54,194 bases of DNA from Pseudophaeobacter profundi (lineage in GTDB: Bacteria > Pseudomonadota > Alphaproteobacteria > Rhodobacterales > Rhodobacteraceae): contig NZ_JARJEF010000016.1 of the NCBI RefSeq assembly GCF_029697505.1, forward strand, positions 1-54,194, in the 5' to 3' direction. This document shows, in pieces, positions 33,851-42,906 of the stretch. Position numbers and translations under genes: made by a program. Position 1 is the first letter of the stretch. Every line of letters starts with the position of its first letter. The notes beneath the pieces were generated by a model, which searched no databases, was not told the DNA's origin, and was given only the letters and a program-made list of their open reading frames with translations.

Positions 33851-34594
33851 TCAATCGATGCAGACTTCCTTCAGGGTCGTCATCATCGCGTCGTAATTCG
33901 GGACGAAATCCTCAATATGATGCGAGCTCTGCTTGCCCTTTTCATTCAGCTTGTCGAGGTTGTCCCCCTCGCCAGACACATCAATGCCGATCTGCCGCGC
34001 CAGATTTGCCGCATGCACAGAAACTGGCTGTTCCCCTTTGTAGATTTCTTCAAACACCAGCCATTGGTAGGAAACATTCTGATACCGCAGCACCGAAAGC
34101 ATACGCCCCAACATCAGCTGGTCATTCCAGTATTGCCTTTTGACCTTCTCCAGGTTGACGGGCGTTGCCTTGAATTCCCCGGACAAAATCCCCGGATAGC
34201 GCGCCTCTTCCTGCTCTGGCCCCCAGGCACCTGTCGACATCGCCATAAAGAGAGACCGCAAGCGGCGCACGCTATCGCGACGCGTCAGGACAATGAAGAA
34301 ATACCCCCGCTTTTTTGCGCATTTGATCAGGGTTTTTGTTACCTCGGGGGGCACAACCTCGATGCAGTGTTTTACATTGACCTCTGCCTCCAGCAGCGCG
34401 TCAATATCCGCCTCAAGCGCGACCAGGTCCCTGCCGTCCTGGAATTTTTTAACAACATGCCCCCACATCCTGTCAGGATTGAACGGTTCGTGTTCAACAC
34501 TTCGGAACGGCGAGACCTGCGCGAGAAAGCTTTGCAGAGAGGTCCCGCCAGTGCGGCGCAACGTCAGGGTTAAAGTGGGACGAGGTTCAGGCAA
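33851..34594 (-). CDS. Sulfotransferase-like protein
   Basis: About 247 residues. LTLRRTGGTSLQSFL near the N-terminus resembles the phosphosulfate-binding loop of PAPS-dependent sulfotransferases (R-T/S-G-T/S-T/S), and FIVLTRRDSVRRLRSLFMAM in the middle resembles the 3'-phosphate-binding Arg/Ser segment. A later KGKQSSHHIEDFVPNYD region resembles the end of such domains. The best start is TTG at 34594, with AGGAGAG six bases upstream; an ATG at 34621 gives nine extra residues but has no such site. It is an orphan between tRNA-Asp and tRNA-Val genes, a usual place for acquired genes. Substrate unknown; homology is inferred from motifs only. Confidence 0.65.
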   Translation of the reverse strand: MPEPRPTLTLTLRRTGGTSLQSFLAQVSPFRSVEHEPFNPDRMWGHVVKKFQDGRDLVALEADIDALLEAEVNVKHCIEVVPPEVTKTLIKCAKKRGYFFIVLTRRDSVRRLRSLFMAMSTGAWGPEQEEARYPGILSGEFKATPVNLEKVKRQYWNDQLMLGRMLSVLRYQNVSYQWLVFEEIYKGEQPVSVHAANLARQIGIDVSGEGDNLDKLNEKGKQSSHHIEDFVPNYDAMMTTLKEVCID

Positions 34595-34621
34595 GCGTCT
34601 CTCTCCTATGGATATGAACAT

Positions 34622-35041
34622 CCGGTGGTTTTAGATTTTGCCGAAACTTAGCACTGGCTTACAGGGGCAGCAACACGCAGATGCCCCCTGCCCAGCCGCC
34701 CAGAAATGGGCGAACGGCCCGCCAGTTCCCGTCCGGGAGCTGCACGCCTGGCTGGACGACGTGACCCTGCACACGATTCGCCACTCTGCGCTGCTGCAAT
34801 GGTCTCAAATGCGGGGCCACTGGAAAGGTTACCCAACGCCCTGGGCAGTCCAGCAGGGCGCCCCCCCACTGTCAAACCGACGCCAGATCTGCACCGGATC
34901 AGATTCAAGATACGGCAAAGATACTGGATTGCGCTCTGATCCGAAAATTCAGGTAATACAGGACGCGGTTCGGGGAGCTGCGGCACATTTTGCAGGCCAG
35001 CCCCAACCCCTGAATCTAATTAAATTTATCAAGGGGTTGGA
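34622..35041. other. 420-bp stretch without gene before tRNA-Val
   Basis: The open frames here on both strands lack ribosome binding sites and family features. One hairpin CAGGGGCA/TGCCCCCTG (34662-34690) is visible. It holds whatever lies downstream of tRNA-Val and upstream of the sulfotransferase-like gene. Confidence 0.4.
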
Positions 35042-35117
<76 letters not shown>

Positions 35118-35190
35118 GATATGCGGGGATTTAGACAAAGAGCGGGACGGACGCAAGAGGGGAAAAGGCATTTCTTTCAAAAAAAACCGC

Positions 35191-35763
35191 TTACTTCAAA
35201 AGTTCTTCTTTGCCGTGCTCCAACACATAGACGCAGCCCTGCTCATTCGACAGCGCCGCCATCTCCTCGCGTGACAATCCCTGGGCAATGCCGCGCAGCA
35301 CCTGCCCCAGCAATCCATGCGCAACCACCACAGAAGGGCCTGTCAAAGACTGCATGAACGACAGGATCCGGGCGTGGAAACGCCCATAGCCTTCGCCATT
35401 GGGCGCGGCGCAGAACAGATCCAGATGCCTGGGATTGCTGTCCCAGATGGCGGGATAGCGCGCTGCGACCTCTGGCAGTGTCATGCCTTGCAGATCGCCG
35501 GCATGGGCCTCGGCCAGGCGGGAATCGGTGGCATAGCCCTTACCGCCAAGGGCGATCTCGGCCGTTTGTTGCGCCCGCCCCAACGGCGAGACAAAGCAGG
35601 CAGGCGACTGAGCCAGAATCGGGCCCATCACGGTGGCCTGCTGCTGTGCATGGGTCAGGCCCAGGGGGCTCAGACAAGATTCCAACTGCCCCTGGATGCG
35701 CAATTCGGCGTTCCATTCGGTTTGCCCATGGCGCAGAAACCAGATTTTTGGAAAAGTCGTCAT
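35191..35763 (-). CDS. Histidine phosphatase (phosphoglycerate mutase-like)
   Basis: About 190 residues from MTTFPKIWFLRHGQTEWNAE. The RHG motif with the phospho-acceptor His, then SPLGRAQQTAEIAL, the acid/base Glu in LAEAHAGDLQG and the second His in VVVAHGLLGQVLRG are all present. Family members dephosphorylate sugars, nucleotides, cobalamin precursors or proteins; the substrate is not determined here. The start at 35763 is chosen since family proteins begin a few residues before the RHG; ATG 35799 adds 12 residues. It is divergent from the glutathione transferase gene and downstream of nothing on its strand. Confidence 0.88.
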   Translation of the reverse strand: MTTFPKIWFLRHGQTEWNAELRIQGQLESCLSPLGLTHAQQQATVMGPILAQSPACFVSPLGRAQQTAEIALGGKGYATDSRLAEAHAGDLQGMTLPEVAARYPAIWDSNPRHLDLFCAAPNGEGYGRFHARILSFMQSLTGPSVVVAHGLLGQVLRGIAQGLSREEMAALSNEQGCVYVLEHGKEELLK

Positions 35764-35982
35764 TGGCTGCCTATCCCCGTGGCTTGATTGAATTTCCATA
35801 CTGTTAGCGCCGCCTTGCCAAGAAAGAAAGCACCCCCCGCACCAAGCCAAGCCGCACAGGTCTCGCATCAAGCCCCCTGCGCCTCTCGACAGCGGTGCAG
35901 AAAATCTATTTGTTGCCAGCCTCCACCCACAGATGGCCCGCCCTTCCTCGGCGCGGTGCTGAAACACACTGGCGATACCGTG

Positions 35983-36630
35983 ATGACCTGCACGCTCTAC
36001 TCTTTTCGCAGATGCCCCTATGCCATGCGCGCCCGGCTGGCCCTTGCCGCAGCCCAGCAACAAGTAGAGCTGCGAGAGGTGGTGCTACGCGACAAGCCCG
36101 CAGCCTTTTTGCAGGCTTCAGACAGTGCGACCGTGCCCTGCCTCGTGACACCTGAAGGCGCAATCGACGAAAGCCTCGACATCATGGCCTGGGCTCTGCG
36201 CCAGAACGATCCAGAGCGCTGGCTGGACATGCCACAGGCGGGATGGGATTGGATCAACCGCGCCGACGGACCGTTCAAACAGGCGCTGGATCGCACAAAA
36301 TACGCCAGCCGCTACCCCGAAGAGGACAGCGCAGAGCAGCGAGAACTGGCCGCAGAGTTTCTGGCGCAGCTGAACGATCAGATCGAGGATTGGATCTTTG
36401 CCGAGGCCACGCTAGCGGACTATGCGATTTTGCCCTTCGTGCGTCAGTTCGCATTCATCGACAAACCCTGGTTTGACAGCCAGCCCTGGCCCGCCCTGCA
36501 GGCCTGGTTGCAGCGTTTTCTGATCAGCCCCCGTTTTGCGGCTATCATGCATAAATACCCGCAATGGCACGCAAGCGATGCGCCGACGATCTTTCCTGAC
36601 GCTGAAGGCCCTGCCCAGCCTACACGTTAG
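35983..36630 (+). CDS. Glutathione S-transferase family protein
   Basis: About 215 residues. The N-terminal thioredoxin-like domain reads TLYSFRRCPYAMRARLAL with Cys11 in a glutaredoxin-2-like CPYA motif and the cis-Pro in ATVPCLVTPEG, then the glutathione gamma-Glu site DESLDIM. The C-terminal domain is all-helical (EQRELAAEFLAQLNDQIEDW, LADYAILPFVRQFAF). A cysteine active site suggests a thiol-transfer or deglutathionylation role rather than classical conjugation. The frame is open upstream to 35788, but the start at 35983 is where the fold begins. It converges on the TetR gene and overlaps its 3' end by 11 bp. Confidence 0.88.
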   Translation: MTCTLYSFRRCPYAMRARLALAAAQQQVELREVVLRDKPAAFLQASDSATVPCLVTPEGAIDESLDIMAWALRQNDPERWLDMPQAGWDWINRADGPFKQALDRTKYASRYPEEDSAEQRELAAEFLAQLNDQIEDWIFAEATLADYAILPFVRQFAFIDKPWFDSQPWPALQAWLQRFLISPRFAAIMHKYPQWHASDAPTIFPDAEGPAQPTR

Positions 36631-37198
36631 GCTGCAACCAGGCCTGCAAGTAAAGCTGCATCCGTTGCGCCATGGGCTGGCTGCGATGCAACGCACAGAA
36701 ATGCAGCGCCATGGCCTGGGTAAGAAAGGCCTGCAACCCCTCTGCCTGTAGCTCTGCATCAATGTCGCGGCGAAAATGACCCGTTTCAAACCAACGTGTT
36801 GCCAAGCGGTGATAGCGTTCAAAGGTGGTGGCAATCACACCGATTTCAGCAATTGCAGCGGCCCCTGACAGCCGCAGAATCACATCAAAGACATAGCGTT
36901 CCTGCGTCATCACCGTCAGCAAAGGCGCATGCAATGCCACCAGATCCGCCACCGTTTCAGGCGCGGCTTTCTGCGCCATCTGATCCAACTGCCGGTCAAT
37001 CGCGGTGCCGATCAAGATGTCCATCAGGGCGTCTTTATCCTTGAAATGGGCAAAGAAAGTGCCCTTGGCAACGCCTGCACGCTTGACCACTTCCTCGGTG
37101 CGCAGCGCTGCATAGCCCTGCTCGGCTACCAGATCGGTGGCCACCGCCACAAGCCGGGCGCGGGTCTCTAGGGTTCGTTTCTGCAACTGTTTTACCAT
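36620..37198 (-). CDS. TetR-family repressor
   Basis: 192 residues. The N-terminal helix-turn-helix reads TRARLVAVATDLVAEQGYAA then EEVVKRAGVAKGTFFAHFKD (about residues 12-55). The C-terminal ligand-binding part is not assignable to a known effector. It is divergent from the quinone oxidoreductase gene, and the 151-bp space between them has three 12-bp palindromes of one type. This strongly suggests that it represses that gene and itself until an electrophile or quinone binds. Its 3' end overlaps the convergent glutathione transferase gene by 11 bp. Confidence 0.9.
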   Translation of the reverse strand: MVKQLQKRTLETRARLVAVATDLVAEQGYAALRTEEVVKRAGVAKGTFFAHFKDKDALMDILIGTAIDRQLDQMAQKAAPETVADLVALHAPLLTVMTQERYVFDVILRLSGAAAIAEIGVIATTFERYHRLATRWFETGHFRRDIDAELQAEGLQAFLTQAMALHFCALHRSQPMAQRMQLYLQAWLQPNV

Positions 37199-37273
37199 GA
37201 AGCCTTAGGTGCCACGTCCAGGCCACAGGGTCAAACCGGGTCACGACTCCTCTGGCACGGCTCACATATAAAT

Positions 37274-37333
37274 TGACCTTAGTCATTTAAATGTTGACCG
37301 CAGTCATTAATGTCGAATAAATGACCGCAGTCA
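37274..37333. promoter_or_regulatory. Three TetR-type operators TGAC-N4-GTCA
   Basis: TGACCTTAGTCA (37274-37285), TGACCGCAGTCA (37295-37306) and TGACCGCAGTCA (37322-37333). The first two are 21 bp apart, two helical turns; the third is 27 bp further and ends 16 bp before the start codon of the oxidoreductase. The region is otherwise AT-rich, as expected for a promoter. Confidence 0.75.
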
Positions 37334-37349
37334 ATTACTGGAGATACCG

Positions 37350-37934
37350 ATGACCCGGATCTATATCTTGAATGGCCACCCTGCCGAAACCTCTCTCTCA
37401 AAGGAGCTGAGCCTCACCTATGCACGCAGCGCCAAAGCCAATGGGCATGAGGTCCGTATCAGCCATCTGCATGACCTGACCTTTGATATGGATTACGGCT
37501 TTGCCGGTTACGCCCAGACCAAACCCCTGGAACCCGACCTGGAAACCTTTGTCAGCCAGCTGCAATGGAGCGAGCATTTTGTCCTGACCACGCCAATGTG
37601 GTGGGGAGGAATGCCCGGAAAATTGAAAGGCTTGTTTGATCGCGCCCTACTGCCGGGAACCGCCTTTGATCCGCGCAACACCAAGATGGGCCTGCCAGCC
37701 CCCCTGCTGCAAGGACGCAGCGGCCGGGTCTTCATGACCTCGGACACCCCAAAATGGGCCATGTCCCTGATGTATAACAACGCCATGCTGCGGCAGACAG
37801 AACGTCAGATCCTTGGCTTTATCGGGCTAAAGCCGGTCAAGACCTCATTCTTTGCCCCGGCGTCGCAGCCAAAACCCAAGGCGGTCGCGGGCTGGCTGGC
37901 GCAGGCGCAGAAACTGGCGGCAAAGGCCGCCTGA
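37350..37934 (+). CDS. NAD(P)H:quinone oxidoreductase-like flavoprotein
   Basis: 194 residues of the flavodoxin-2 fold. IYILNGHPAETSLSKEL forms the FMN/FAD phosphate loop after the first strand, FVLTTPMWWGGMPGKLKGLF is the conserved active-site segment for isoalloxazine and quinone, and FDRALLPGTAF follows. Members transfer two electrons to quinones or other electrophiles, avoiding semiquinones (MdaB/KefF/NQO1 group). CTGGAG is before the ATG. Its promoter lies under three TetR operators, so it is probably induced by its own substrates. Downstream it faces the aryl-CoA ligase gene tail to tail. Confidence 0.88.
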   Translation: MTRIYILNGHPAETSLSKELSLTYARSAKANGHEVRISHLHDLTFDMDYGFAGYAQTKPLEPDLETFVSQLQWSEHFVLTTPMWWGGMPGKLKGLFDRALLPGTAFDPRNTKMGLPAPLLQGRSGRVFMTSDTPKWAMSLMYNNAMLRQTERQILGFIGLKPVKTSFFAPASQPKPKAVAGWLAQAQKLAAKAA

Positions 37935-38022
37935 TCCGGCACCTTTCCGCATAATAGGGGCCGGGCCTTGCGCGATATTCCCACGCAGCCCGCCCCCCCA
38001 GTTCAGGCCCCCAGTTCAGGCC

Positions 38023-39648
38023 CTACCCGCGCGACGTGTCTTTCAAACGAAACCGCTGGATCTTTCCGGTCTCGGTCTTTGGCAACTCTTTGGTAAAAAC
38101 CACCGAGCGAGGATATTTGAAGGGGGCAATGCTGGCCTTGACGTGATCCTGCAACAGCTTGACCAGATGGCCCGAGGGCACCTCTCCGGTCGAAAGCACC
38201 ACATGCGCCTCGACGATCTCTCCGCGGGCCTCATTCGGGACCCCGATCACCGCGCATTCCGCCACGGCCTCATGCGACAGCAGCGCCGCTTCGACCTCGG
38301 GGCCGGCAATATTATAGCCAGACGAGATGATCATATCGTCATTGCGGGCGGCAAAATGCAGATACCCGTCTTCATCCATGACAAAGCTGTCGCCCGTGAC
38401 GTTCCAGCCGTCCTTAACATAGATCTCTTGCCGGTCGTCGGCGAGATAGCGACAACCGGTCGGACCCTTGACCGCCAGGCGGCCAACCTCGCCGCGCGGG
38501 GCCTCGTTGCCGTCAGCATCCAGCACCCGCACCTGATAGCCCGCCACCGGCTTGCCGGTGCAAGCCGGGCGGTGGTCGGAAAAGCGATTGGTGATAAAGA
38601 TATGCAGCATCTCGGTGGCACCAATACCATCCAGCATCGGCTTGCCAGTCTTGGCAATCCAATCCTCATAAACCGGCGCTGGCAGGGTTTCTCCCGCCGA
38701 AACCGCCGCCCGCAGCGATGACAGATCCGCCCCCTCCTCCATCGCCTGCAGCATCACGCGATAGGCCGTCGGTGCAGTAAAGCAGACCGTTGCGCGATAT
38801 TTCTCGATGATTTCAATCAAGCTGGGCGGTGAGGCATTTTCCAACAGCGTCGCCGCCGCGCCAAAGCGCAGAGGAAAGATCGCCAACCCGCCCAGACCAA
38901 AGGTAAAGGCCAGCGGCGGCGAGCCGACAAAGATATCTTCGGGCTGCACATCCAGCACTTCGCGGGCATAGCCATCGGCAATGATCAACAGATCGCGATG
39001 AAAATGCATCGTCGCCTTCGGCGATCCCGTAGTCCCCGAGGTAAAGCCCAGCAACGCCACATCATCCCGCCCGGTTTCAACCGCATGATAGTGAACCGGT
39101 TTTTCCAGCGCCAGCCGGTCCAGCTCGGCATCATGATTGGATGTCCCGTCAAAACCGACAACCGATTTCAGATAGGTCGACTCTTTGGCGCAGGTGACCA
39201 GTTCGTCCATCAGCCTGGTATCGCAGAGCGCATGGCTGATCTCTGCCTTGTCGACAATCTGTCCCAGCTCTCCGGCGCGCAGCATAGGCATGGTATTTAC
39301 CACCACCGCGCCCACCTTGGTCGCCGCCAGCCAACAGGCCACCATGGCAGGATTATTGGCCGAACGGATCAACACCCGATTGCCCGGCTTCACGCCAAGA
39401 TCCTCCACAAGCACATGGGCCAGCCGATTGGTCCAATCGCTCAGCTCCTTGTAGGTGCGGCGACGTCCATTGCCGATCAGGGCGGTGCGATCACCAAACC
39501 CCTTCTCGACCATGGCATCGGTCAGTTCGACGCCAACATTGATCCGCTCGGGATAGTCAAACCCCTCCAGCAGGAATTCCGGCCACTGTGCCTCGGGGGG
39601 CAGGTTGTCACGGGTAAAGGTATCAGCATGGGCACTTGCGCTCAGCAT
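38023..39648 (-). CDS. Aryl-CoA ligase, probably 2-aminobenzoate-CoA ligase
   Basis: 541 residues of the ANL superfamily. Visible core motifs: ATP loop GFTSGTTGSPKATMHFH, DGIGATEMLHIF, the adenylate-binding TGDSFVMDEDGYLHFAARND, hinge DDMIISSGYNIAGPEVEAAL and the catalytic C-terminal lysine in PKTETGKIQRFRLKD. The sequence is of the benzoate-CoA ligase type. Its operon contains the 2-aminobenzoyl-CoA monooxygenase/reductase homologue, so anthranilate is the likely substrate, with benzoate or salicylate as alternatives. The ATG at 39648 comes one base after the stop codon of the acyl-CoA dehydrogenase, with a G-rich ribosome binding site within that gene; a GTG at 39672 is less likely. Confidence 0.88.
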   Translation of the reverse strand: MLSASAHADTFTRDNLPPEAQWPEFLLEGFDYPERINVGVELTDAMVEKGFGDRTALIGNGRRRTYKELSDWTNRLAHVLVEDLGVKPGNRVLIRSANNPAMVACWLAATKVGAVVVNTMPMLRAGELGQIVDKAEISHALCDTRLMDELVTCAKESTYLKSVVGFDGTSNHDAELDRLALEKPVHYHAVETGRDDVALLGFTSGTTGSPKATMHFHRDLLIIADGYAREVLDVQPEDIFVGSPPLAFTFGLGGLAIFPLRFGAAATLLENASPPSLIEIIEKYRATVCFTAPTAYRVMLQAMEEGADLSSLRAAVSAGETLPAPVYEDWIAKTGKPMLDGIGATEMLHIFITNRFSDHRPACTGKPVAGYQVRVLDADGNEAPRGEVGRLAVKGPTGCRYLADDRQEIYVKDGWNVTGDSFVMDEDGYLHFAARNDDMIISSGYNIAGPEVEAALLSHEAVAECAVIGVPNEARGEIVEAHVVLSTGEVPSGHLVKLLQDHVKASIAPFKYPRSVVFTKELPKTETGKIQRFRLKDTSRG

Positions 39649-39649
39649 C

Positions 39650-40810
39650 TCACTTGCCCCCCTGATAGGCACCTAGGGTTTGCCGGGCAATCACCACCCG
39701 TTGCACATCCGATGCTCCCTCATAGATGCGCAACGCCCTGATATCACGATATAGCTCTTCGACCTTTTGACCATGACGCACGCCATCACCCCCATGCAAC
39801 TGCACCGCTTTGTCGATGACCTGCTGCGCCTGATCAGTGGAAAACAGCTTGGCCATAGCAGCCTCGCGGGTGACGCGCGCTGCACCGCTGTCCTTCGCCC
39901 AGGCCGCGCGGTACACCAGCAGCGCCGCCGCATCCACATCCAGCGCCATATCCGCGATATGGCCCTGCACCATCTGCAATTCAAACAGCGCCGCCCCCTG
40001 AACCTGCCGGGATGACACCCGCTCCAAGGCCTCATCCAGGGCGCGCCGGGCAAACCCCAACGCCGCCGCAGCGACAGTCGACCGGAACACATCCAACACC
40101 GACATGGCAATCTTGAACCCCCCCCCCGGCTGCCCCAGAAGGGCGGATTTGGGAATGCGACAGTCGGTAAATCGCAGGGTGGCCAAGGGATGCGGCGCAA
40201 TGACCTGCTGCCGTTCAACCACCTCAAACCCAGGCAGACCCGCCGGTACAACAAAGGCCGACAGCCCCTTGGCACCCGGTGCCTCTCCGGTGCGGGCGAA
40301 CAGAGTGTAGACATCGGCGATGCCACCATTGGAGATCCAGGTCTTTTCCCCATTCAACACATAGTCATCGCCATCCAAATGCGCCGTCATCGTGGAATTT
40401 GCCACATCGGATCCAGACTGCGGCTCGGTCAGGGCAAAGGCCGAAATCGCCTTGCCACTGCGGGTCAGCGGCAACCATTCCGCCTGCTGTGCCGCCGACC
40501 CAAAGAGAGAAATGGCCCCGGTTCCCAGCCCCTGCATCGCAAAGGCAAAATCGGCCAGCCCGTCATGGCGCGCCAGGGTTTCACGGATCAGGCAGAGGCT
40601 ACGCACATCCAGGCTCTCGCCCGTCATTGCGCCGCTGTGCTGCGCCCAGCCGCCCGCACCCAAAGCAGCAACCAGACTGCGGCAGGCCTCATCGACATCA
40701 CTGTGATCAATGCCGCTCAGGTGCTGCTCGGCCCAAAGGTCCAACTCATGCGCCAGCGCCCGATGCCGGTCCTCAAAGAATGGCCAGCTCAAATATGTAC
40801 GGTCTGCCAT
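39650..40810 (-). CDS. Acyl-CoA dehydrogenase
   Basis: 386 residues. [15 protein letters not shown] is the FAD/substrate signature, [16 protein letters not shown] lies in the beta domain, [20 protein letters not shown] binds the FAD of the partner subunit and the catalytic base is the Glu of [14 protein letters not shown]. It should oxidise an acyl-CoA formed from the opened ring in the 2-aminobenzoate pathway, passing electrons to ETF. AAGGGG precedes the ATG. An interspersed hairpin repeat lies in the 82-bp space between the crotonase gene and this one, the only sizeable gap within the operon. Confidence 0.92.
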   Translation of the reverse strand: MADRTYLSWPFFEDRHRALAHELDLWAEQHLSGIDHSDVDEACRSLVAALGAGGWAQHSGAMTGESLDVRSLCLIRETLARHDGLADFAFAMQGLGTGAISLFGSAAQQAEWLPLTRSGKAISAFALTEPQSGSDVANSTMTAHLDGDDYVLNGEKTWISNGGIADVYTLFARTGEAPGAKGLSAFVVPAGLPGFEVVERQQVIAPHPLATLRFTDCRIPKSALLGQPGGGFKIAMSVLDVFRSTVAAAALGFARRALDEALERVSSRQVQGAALFELQMVQGHIADMALDVDAAALLVYRAAWAKDSGAARVTREAAMAKLFSTDQAQQVIDKAVQLHGGDGVRHGQKVEELYRDIRALRIYEGASDVQRVVIARQTLGAYQGGK

Positions 40811-40825
40811 CTGTCACCCCTTCTC

Positions 40826-40859
40826 TTCATCTTCCCAAAAATACCTCCGCCGGAGGCAT
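40826..40859 (-). repeat. Interspersed hairpin repeat, copy 2
   Basis: Same element as at 19363-19396, with two differences, built around CCTCCGCCGGAGG. On the minus strand the hairpin CCTCC-GGC-GGAGG is followed by TATTTTT, then by the ribosome binding site of the acyl-CoA dehydrogenase. Its T run makes it a possible attenuator inside the operon. Confidence 0.7.
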
Positions 40860-40892
40860 CCAACCGCTGCACCACGTGCTGCGGCTTGCCGA

Positions 40893-41696
40893 TCAATCGC
40901 CCTCAAAAACCGGTTTTTCCTTGTTTACAAAGGCATGATAGGCACGTTCGAAATCTGCCGTCTGCATGCAGATCGCCTGCGCCTGGGCTTCGGCCTCGAT
41001 GGCCTGCTCGATCGACATCGACCATTCCTGCGCCAGCATGGTCTTGGTCATCATATTGCCAAAGTTCGGCCCGGCCGCGATCCGCGCTGCCAGGGCCGCA
41101 GCCTCGGCGTTTAGATCTTCGCCCGGCACCAGCTTGTTATGAAACCCCCAGGCAGCGCCCTCTTCAGCGCTCATGGATCGGCCTGTATACAGCAGCTCCG
41201 CTGCGCGGCCCTGACCAATAATCCGCGGCAGGATCGCACAGGCCCCCATGTCGCAGCCAGCCAACCCCACGCGGGTGAACAAAAACGCGGTCTTTGCCTC
41301 TGGCGTCGCGATCCGCAAATCAGACGCCATGGCAATAATGGCACCAGCCCCGACGCAGATGCCATCAATCGCCGCAATGACCGGCTTGCCGCAGTTGACA
41401 ATCGCCTTGACCAGATCCCCGGTCATCCGGGTGAAGGCCAGCAACTCTTTCATGCTCATCTTGGTTAGAGGGCCAATGATTTCATGCACATCCCCCCCCG
41501 AGCTGAAGTTGCCACCATTGGACGCAAAGACCACGGCCTTGACCGCGTCATTGTAGTGCAGATCGCGGAACCAGTCGCGCAGCTCAGCATAGCTGTCAAA
41601 GGTCAGCGGGTTCTTGCGCTCTGGCCGATCCAGAGACACCGTGGCGATGCCCTCTTCAATCTTGCAAAGAAAATGCTGTGTATCCACCTGGGTCAT
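40893..41696 (-). CDS. Crotonase-family enzyme lacking the hydratase glutamates
   Basis: 267 residues of enoyl-CoA hydratase/isomerase fold: [18 protein letters not shown] gives the first oxyanion-hole segment and [20 protein letters not shown] the second. The two catalytic Glu of true hydratases (in GGGCELAM and QPE-type segments) are missing: here they read GAGAIIAM and [12 protein letters not shown]. An Asp in [11 protein letters not shown] lies close to where dienoyl-CoA isomerases and MenB/BadI-type enzymes use Asp. The reaction may therefore be isomerisation or hydrolytic ring opening, rather than hydration, of the alicyclic intermediate of the 2-aminobenzoyl-CoA pathway. Its start overlaps the MarR stop by four bases. 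Confidence 0.85.
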   Translation of the reverse strand: MTQVDTQHFLCKIEEGIATVSLDRPERKNPLTFDSYAELRDWFRDLHYNDAVKAVVFASNGGNFSSGGDVHEIIGPLTKMSMKELLAFTRMTGDLVKAIVNCGKPVIAAIDGICVGAGAIIAMASDLRIATPEAKTAFLFTRVGLAGCDMGACAILPRIIGQGRAAELLYTGRSMSAEEGAAWGFHNKLVPGEDLNAEAAALAARIAAGPNFGNMMTKTMLAQEWSMSIEQAIEAEAQAQAICMQTADFERAYHAFVNKEKPVFEGD

Positions 41697-42154
41697 TGCG
41701 TTTCATCCTTGTTTTCCAACCGCCGGGCCACTGCATCCAGCGCCTCGGCCATGCCCTGTGCCGCCTCAGGCGCCACATCGGCAAAAATTCCATCAATCCA
41801 CTGCTCATGCGCGGCTGCCTGGCGGGCAAATTCCGCCTCCCCCTCCGGGGTCAGGCGCACCCGGCTGGCGCGCCGGTCTCCGGGCACTTTTTCGCGCAGC
41901 ACATGGCCATCCTCTACCAGACGCTCAACAATGCCGGTCACATTGCCATTGGACACCTTCAGCACGCTGGACAGTTCGCTCATCTTCAGCCCGGTGACAT
42001 GCTGGCTCAGCGCTGCCATCACGTCAAAGCGCGGCAGCGTGGTAGCAAACCCCTGCCGCAGGTTTTCGCGCAGTTCGGTTTCCACACTGCGCGTCGCCTT
42101 AAGCACCCGCAGCCACAGCCGCAGCCGGTCTTTTGCAATATCCGTCTCGCTCAA
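41693..42154 (-). CDS. MarR-family regulator of the aryl-CoA operon
   Basis: 153 residues. The winged helix-turn-helix reads [20 protein letters not shown] then [20 protein letters not shown] and the wing [20 protein letters not shown]. MarR proteins of aromatic CoA pathways usually repress until an aryl-CoA thioester binds. It is embedded within the operon, overlapping both the SDR and the crotonase genes by 4 bp, so it would be made together with the enzymes and close a feedback loop. Its likely operator is the dyad upstream of the first gene at 45251-45282. Confidence 0.9.
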   Translation of the reverse strand: MSETDIAKDRLRLWLRVLKATRSVETELRENLRQGFATTLPRFDVMAALSQHVTGLKMSELSSVLKVSNGNVTGIVERLVEDGHVLREKVPGDRRASRVRLTPEGEAEFARQAAAHEQWIDGIFADVAPEAAQGMAEALDAVARRLENKDETQ

Positions 42155-42906
42155 ATCTCACCTCCTGAAATCGGCAGCGCCGCCCCATTCACCGAAGAGG
42201 CGCCAACGCTTGCCAGCCACAATGCGGCCTCGGCCACTTCACCCGGTTGGATAAAACGATCCTGTGGGTTGCCACGGCGCAGTGATTTTGCGGCTTGTTC
42301 CGGTGACATGCCAGTGGTTTTCACGATGGTCTCAAGCGAGTTCTGGAGCAAGGGTGTCTCGATAAAGCCCGGACACAGCGCATTTGCCGTCACCCCCGTC
42401 TTGGCCAGCTCAATCGCCAGGGCGCGGGTCAGGCCCAGCACCCCATGTTTGGCCGCACAGTAGCCTGACACATAGGGATAGCCCTTTAGCCCGGCTGTTG
42501 AAGCAATGGCGATCAACCGCCCCCAGCCTGCCTGCTTCATCATCGGCAGACAGGCCTGCCACAGATTGAACACCCCCAACAGATTGACCCCAAGCGCACC
42601 GGTGAAATCTTCCGGTGTCATACGCTCAAACGGTTTTGACGGCGCGGCCCCCGCATTGGCCAGGGCAATATCAACCCCGTCCTGCTCGGCTGTGGCCGCC
42701 TTGATCGCCTGATCAAGACTGTCCCGCACCGTGACATCGCAGGACAGCGGCAGGGCGCCGGTTTCTGTTGCCACATCCTGCAGGGCCTCTGCGCGCCGCC
42801 CAAGGATGGTAACGCGGGCCTCTTGCGCAGCGAACTGGCGCGCAAGTTCCGCCCCCAGCCCCGACCCACCACCAGTGATAACAACATGTTTGCCAGCAAA
42901 GCTCAT
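42151..42906 (-). CDS. SDR-family 3-hydroxyacyl-CoA dehydrogenase-like enzyme
   Basis: 251 residues. Rossmann motif [18 protein letters not shown] (residues 8-25), NAG in ALANAGAAP, Ser136 in [12 protein letters not shown], and the catalytic Tyr149 and Lys153 in [13 protein letters not shown]. It should interconvert a hydroxyl and a keto group with NAD(H) or NADP(H) on a CoA-bound alicyclic or opened-chain intermediate of the pathway. It overlaps both neighbours by 4 bp in the order fusion enzyme, SDR, MarR, so it is part of a translationally coupled operon. Confidence 0.9.
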   Translation of the reverse strand: MSFAGKHVVITGGGSGLGAELARQFAAQEARVTILGRRAEALQDVATETGALPLSCDVTVRDSLDQAIKAATAEQDGVDIALANAGAAPSKPFERMTPEDFTGALGVNLLGVFNLWQACLPMMKQAGWGRLIAIASTAGLKGYPYVSGYCAAKHGVLGLTRALAIELAKTGVTANALCPGFIETPLLQNSLETIVKTTGMSPEQAAKSLRRGNPQDRFIQPGEVAEAALWLASVGASSVNGAALPISGGEI

